Of a DNA stretch of 8,590 nt, positions 5,889 to 8,590 are shown in pieces. The stretch comes from Acidobacteriota bacterium. GTDB taxonomy: Bacteria > Acidobacteriota > Blastocatellia > Pyrinomonadales > Pyrinomonadaceae. Below the pieces are notes generated by a model. That model saw only the letters and a list, made by a program, of their open reading frames with translations, searched no databases and was not told the origin of the DNA. The position numbers and the translations under genes are program-made. The stretch's first letter is position 1, and each line of letters begins with the position of its first letter. The DNA lies in contig JAEZJR010000035.1 in assembly GCA_023415725.1 (NCBI GenBank), positions 1-8,590 of the forward strand, written 5' to 3'.

Positions 5889-7454
5889 TCATGTCCAGTA
5901 ATTTCTATCCAGCGAGCGATAGTTGATGGCTTCGCTGAGGTGCTTGCTGTCGATGTTCTCGGTGCCGTCGAGGTCGGCGATAGTCCGTGCGACCTTTAGT
6001 ATCCGGTCGTGGGCGCGGGCCGAAAGGCCCTGTTTATGCATCGCTCGCTCGAGCAGCGTTTCCCCCTCGGCGTCGAGCGTGCAGTATTTGCGGATCTGGG
6101 CCGGCGACATCGCGGAATTCGAGTAAACGCCGTCACCGTTGAATCTCGCCAACTGCCGCTCGCGGGCCGTGATCACGCGTTCCCGGACCTTCTCGCTGGA
6201 CTCGCCCGGCTCCGTCCCGCGGCCCCGCAGTTCATTGAATGCTACCGCCGGCACATCGATATGAATGTCGATGCGGTCCATCAGCGGGCCGCTTATCTTC
6301 CCCACGTACCGCTGGATCATCTGCGGCGTACACTTGCACTCCCTAGAGGAGCCGAAATACCCGCACGGGCAGGGATTCATCGATGCCACGAGCGTGAAAC
6401 TGGCCGGGAACGTCAGCGAAGACGCGGCCCGCGAGATGGTGACCTGCTTGTCCTCCATCGGCTGCCGCATTACTTCAAGAACGCTGCGGTCGAATTCCGG
6501 CAGTTCGTCCAGGAATAATACCCCAAGATGCGCGAGCGACACTTCGCCCGGCCGCGGCACAGAGCCGCCGCCGATCAAACCCGCCTGCGAAACGGTGTGG
6601 TGCGGCGACTTAAAGGGCCTCTCAGTGATCAGGCCGCTCTTGCCCGTGAGCCCGGCGACGGAATGGATCTTTGTTATTTCAAGGGCTTCCTCGAATTCAA
6701 GCGGCGGCAGGATCGTCGGCAGGCGCTTCGCCAACATGGTCTTCCCCGATCCTGGCGGACCTATAAAAAGGATGTTATGCCCGCCAGCCGAAGCCACTTC
6801 CAGAGCCCGCTTCGCCGTAGCCTGGCCGCGCACCTCGGCGAAATCGAGCTGGTATTTGTTCGGCGCTTCGCGAAGCTCGGAAATATCTAGCCTCAGCGGC
6901 GGGATTCGAGTATTCCCGCCCGCAGCTATATCCTGCACTAACAGCGATGCTTCCCGCAGGTCGCGAACAGGATAAACATCAATCCCCTGCACCACCGCGG
7001 CCTCCTTGGCATTCTCCTCCGGGACCAAGAGGCTCCGCACACCAAGATTTCTCGCCGTAAGCGCAATGGAAAGTGCTCCCCGAACCGGCCGCACCCGCCC
7101 GTCAAGCGACAATTCACCGACGCTCATCAGCGCGGGAAGGCTTTCAAGGTTTCCAAGATCACCGGCGGCACCCAGTATCCCTAATCCGATCGGCAGATCG
7201 AAACTTGCCCCCTCCTTTCTCACGTCTGCCGGGGCCAGGTTGATCGTCACCCGGTGGATTGGGAAAAAATAACCGCTGTTCGAGATGGCTGCTCTTATCC
7301 GCTCGCGCGATTCGCGGACAGCCGTATCCGGCAGCCCGACGATAACCGGACCGGATTTATCATCCTCGCCCGACCGCGGTGTGATGTTCACCTCGATGTC
7401 CACAGTAAGCGCATCGATACCGTAAACGGCAGCCGACTGAGTCAGAAAAAGCAT
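5889..7454 (-). CDS. comM: YifB/ComM-family Mg-chelatase-like AAA+ ATPase
   Basis: A 521-residue protein, the usual length for this family. ComM is known as a hexameric branch-migration helicase that helps integrate incoming DNA during natural transformation. The family is widespread, also in species not known to be competent. The N-terminal domain (about 1-175) has the typical opening SAAVYGIDALTVDIEVNI, then VGLPDTAVRESRERIRAAI and INLAPADVRKEGASFDLPI. The AAA+ core has Walker A GPPGSGKT (232-239), FKSPHHTVSQAGLIGGG (281-297), Walker B VLFLDELPE (312-320), and the family's cysteine cluster PCPCG...CKC (C362, C364, C373, C375). It also has MDRID (392-396) with a likely arginine finger, and a C-terminal lid with SARAHDRILKVARTIADL (478-495) and YRSLDR. 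No key residue is missing. It is a lone gene, with no other competence genes visible. The ATG at 7452-7454 matches the family's N terminus despite no Shine-Dalgarno. Confidence 0.95.
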   Translation of the reverse strand: MLFLTQSAAVYGIDALTVDIEVNITPRSGEDDKSGPVIVGLPDTAVRESRERIRAAISNSGYFFPIHRVTINLAPADVRKEGASFDLPIGLGILGAAGDLGNLESLPALMSVGELSLDGRVRPVRGALSIALTARNLGVRSLLVPEENAKEAAVVQGIDVYPVRDLREASLLVQDIAAGGNTRIPPLRLDISELREAPNKYQLDFAEVRGQATAKRALEVASAGGHNILFIGPPGSGKTMLAKRLPTILPPLEFEEALEITKIHSVAGLTGKSGLITERPFKSPHHTVSQAGLIGGGSVPRPGEVSLAHLGVLFLDELPEFDRSVLEVMRQPMEDKQVTISRAASSLTFPASFTLVASMNPCPCGYFGSSRECKCTPQMIQRYVGKISGPLMDRIDIHIDVPAVAFNELRGRGTEPGESSEKVRERVITARERQLARFNGDGVYSNSAMSPAQIRKYCTLDAEGETLLERAMHKQGLSARAHDRILKVARTIADLDGTENIDSKHLSEAINYRSLDRNYWT

Positions 7455-7484
7455 AGGGATTTCGGGAAAAGAAAAATCGTAGGA

Positions 7485-7513
7485 AGTGTAACGGAAAGTT
7501 GGGCGTGGGACAA
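7485..7513 (-). promoter_or_regulatory. Candidate promoter for comM-type gene
   Basis: On the minus strand, TTGTCC (plus positions 7508-7513; 4/6) and TACACT (plus positions 7485-7490; 4/6) are 17 bp apart. Transcription would start about 24 nt before the start codon. The spacing is ideal and the elements are only moderate. Confidence 0.4.
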
Positions 7514-7570
7514 AAAGCGCGGGGGCAAGCCACCCTTCCGGACTGCGACTGGCTAGGAATTTAAGGTTGG

Positions 7571-7619
7571 TTCATCTTGTTCTGTGGTCTGTGGAAAGTC
7601 CGCCACAGAACAAGATGAA
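7571..7619. repeat. Perfect 17-bp inverted repeat
   Basis: The arms at 7571-7587 (beginning TTCATCTTG, ending CTGTGG) and 7603-7619 are exact reverse complements around a 15-nt loop. TCTGTGG is duplicated in tandem (7581-7587 and 7588-7594). The right arm can therefore pair in two registers: the full 17-bp stem, or a shorter one with the inner copy. The repeat begins 18 bp past the stop of the PfpI-family gene on the minus strand. There it could act as a terminator or mRNA 3' stabiliser, but only a mixed CCAACCTTAAATT follows instead of a clean U tract. A dispersed palindromic repeat is the main alternative. Confidence 0.8.
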
Positions 7620-7637
7620 GTAGATGAAATAGGACCA

Positions 7638-8210
7638 CTAAGATGTGGCGGAACGCCCGCGGCTGTGAGTGCCTTCGGCGAATTCTTCGAGCATCTTCTT
7701 GTTGAAAGCGGGGATGTCCGCCGGTTTGCGGCTCGATACGAGGCCGTTGTCAGTAACGACCTCTTCGTCGACCCACTCGGCTCCGGCGTTGATGAGGTCG
7801 GTCTTGAGCGACGGCCATGAGGTGATCTTGCGGCCGCGAACTACGTTCGCCTCGATCAACGTCCAAGGTCCGTGGCAGATCACGGCGACAGGTTTGCCGT
7901 CGTCGAAGAACTGACGGATGAACTGGATCGCTTTTTCGTTCATTCGAAGCTGGTCCGGATTAGCGACCCCGCCCGGGAGCAGCAATGCGTCGAAATCGTC
8001 GGCGTTCGCCTCATTCAATGCCACGTCCACCGGGAACATGTCCGCCTTGTCAAAATGGTTCCACCCCTGTACTTCCCCTTCCACCGGGGAGACGATCTGT
8101 GTAACGGCACCGGCTTCGTCGAGAGCTTTCCGCGGCTCGGTCAGCTCCTGCTGCTCGAAGCCCTCAGCAACCAGGATAGCGACACGTAGGTTATTAAGAT
8201 CTTTAGCCAT
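7638..8210 (-). CDS. DJ-1/PfpI-family protein
   Basis: A 190-residue class I glutamine amidotransferase-like protein of the PfpI/YhbO group, full length and cytoplasmic. Visible are the N-terminal strand RVAILVAEGFEQQELTEP with the conserved acidic residue E19, DALLLPGGVANPDQLR (74-89), and the nucleophile elbow AVICHGPW with C112 and H113. The C-terminal family block follows: RGRKITSWPSLKTDLINAGAEWVDEEVV and SRKPADIPAFNKKML. Family members are variously described as proteases, glyoxalases/deglycases and stress chaperones, and these activities are disputed. A stress-protection role is the safest statement. The start is ATG 8208-8210, with an excellent AAGGAGGA just upstream; an in-frame ATG at 8223 would put that site inside the gene. 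The last ~12 residues (EGTHSRGRSATS) are a non-conserved tail. Confidence 0.92.
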   Translation of the reverse strand: MAKDLNNLRVAILVAEGFEQQELTEPRKALDEAGAVTQIVSPVEGEVQGWNHFDKADMFPVDVALNEANADDFDALLLPGGVANPDQLRMNEKAIQFIRQFFDDGKPVAVICHGPWTLIEANVVRGRKITSWPSLKTDLINAGAEWVDEEVVTDNGLVSSRKPADIPAFNKKMLEEFAEGTHSRGRSATS

Positions 8211-8213
8211 AAT

Positions 8214-8221
8214 TCCTCCTT
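8214..8221 (-). promoter_or_regulatory. Strong ribosome binding site of PfpI-family gene
   Basis: On the minus strand AAGGAGGA ends 3 nt before ATG 8208-8210, with GGAGG ending 4 nt before it. This is by far the best Shine-Dalgarno in the window, and it fixes the start at 8210 rather than 8225. Confidence 0.85.
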
Positions 8222-8294
8222 GCATTTTGTGCGAATGACCAGTCTATCGCCGCGGCGTTGTCCGAAATGTCCGCGCGGGTACGGAAAACGGTTG

Positions 8295-8312
8295 GTCACA
8301 AAGCCGTCACAA
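8295..8312. promoter_or_regulatory. Direct repeat GTCACAA, 11-bp phase, Pho-box-like
   Basis: GTCACAA occurs at 8295-8301 and 8306-8312, exactly one helical turn apart. The spacing and the GTCA core resemble the tandem half-sites bound by OmpR/PhoB-type response regulators. The pair lies just upstream of the plus-strand promoter candidate at 8318-8346, where an activator would bind. It also lies in the shared region before the divergent PfpI-family gene. The binding protein is unknown. Confidence 0.4.
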
Positions 8313-8317
8313 TTCGC

Positions 8318-8346
8318 TTTACGGAATATCTAAATGTATGTAGAAT
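8318..8346 (+). promoter_or_regulatory. Candidate promoter for right-edge gene
   Basis: TTTACG (8318-8323; 4/6) and TAGAAT (8341-8346; 5/6) are separated by 17 bp in AT-rich sequence. The predicted start is near 8353, giving a leader of about 128 nt. The leader holds a short GC dyad TCGCG-GACC-CGCGA (8359-8372) followed by the AT palindrome AAATTTT-A-AAAATTT (8373-8387). Confidence 0.45.
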
Positions 8347-8480
8347 CTGGAAATTACCTCGCGGACCCGCGAAATTTTAAAAATTTTCTTTGGGGGCGCG
8401 ACGCAACCCTTTTTTGGAGGTAGGGCATCATAGCGGCGGATAAGTTTCTAAATTCCGGGACAGACCTACTTGGAGTGACT

Positions 8481-8590
8481 ATGGACTCGACCGCGGCGGC
8501 CGTAGAAAGGGACATCGCTTTTGGTTTTGAGGAGGCCGCTGAACTGCCGCTCGTGCAGGCGGCCTTTCCTGTTGCCGAGGACGGCAAATT
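8481..8590 (+). CDS. Unrecognised protein, N-terminal fragment (3' end outside window)
   Basis: The frame is open from ATG 8481 to the window edge. It begins MDSTAAAVERDIAFGFEEAAELP and continues LVQAAFPVAEDGK. GGAG at 8472-8475 is well placed, 5 nt before the ATG. An in-frame GTG at 8475 overlaps that site and is less likely. The frame stays open upstream to 8424 without another ordinary start codon. The short piece has no signal peptide and looks acidic and helical. I do not recognise the family. A promoter candidate and a direct-repeat site lie upstream, which supports a real gene. Confidence 0.55.
   Translation, partial: MDSTAAAVERDIAFGFEEAAELPLVQAAFPVAEDGK

Noticed and set aside
5889..7454. 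The ComM-type gene as evidence of a full competence locus
   Set aside because: No other competence, pilus or DNA-uptake gene is visible in the window. The family is widespread and often stands alone.
7571..7619. A miniature transposable element (MITE) for the 17-bp inverted repeat
   Set aside because: The whole unit is only 49 bp with a 15-nt loop. I see no flanking target-site duplication, and no transposase is nearby.
8211..8225. An upstream ATG at 8223-8225 as the start of the PfpI-family gene
   Set aside because: It would place the perfect AAGGAGGA ribosome site inside the coding region. The downstream ATG matches the family N terminus and has ideal spacing.
8354..8587. A minus-strand frame at the right edge
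   Set aside because: It is Ser/Ala/Arg-rich with no motif or ribosome site, and it is antisense to a plus-strand start with promoter and ribosome-site candidates.

Overview
The window is 8.6 kb of moderately GC-rich bacterial chromosome. It has five complete protein genes, one long gene cut at the left edge, and one gene start cut at the right edge. It reads as ordinary, mostly vertically inherited DNA. I see no transposase, phage gene, tRNA, rRNA or CRISPR array. The Gram-negative cell plan is supported by an outer-membrane-type beta-barrel protein with a signal peptide. The style of the TPR tail, the zinc-finger protein and the sigma-like protein resembles Acidobacteriota, perhaps Blastocatellia/Pyrinomonadaceae. 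That placement is inference from protein style, not from a search.

Layout, left to right: (1) The C-terminal part of a TPR protein (+), then a hairpin terminator that can serve both strands. (2) A 383-residue protein (-) with a sigma-region-4-like helix-turn-helix at its C terminus. (3) A 517-bp divergent intergenic region with several dyads, a repeated CCGGAT word and candidate promoters on both strands. (4) A 101-residue zinc-finger protein of anti-sigma (ZAS) type (+), whose stop codon is interleaved with that of the next gene. (5) A minus-strand run, in transcription order: a DJ-1/PfpI-family protein, a YifB/ComM-type AAA ATPase, an outer-membrane beta-barrel protein and a long-chain acyl-CoA synthetase. 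Candidate promoters lie before the last three, so this need not be one operon. (6) The start of an unrecognised plus-strand gene at the right edge.

The functional links are modest. The beta-barrel protein and the acyl-CoA synthetase are adjacent and co-directional, which would fit uptake and activation of a lipid-like substrate, but this is only contextual. The sigma-like gene and the ZAS zinc-finger gene are divergent neighbours and may form a regulator/anti-regulator pair. This is the best candidate for an undescribed system here, and it is unproven. Other non-coding signals are a perfect 17-bp inverted repeat after the PfpI-family gene, a hairpin predicted at the very 5' end of the sigma-like mRNA, and a Pho-box-like 11-bp-phased direct repeat before the right-edge gene.
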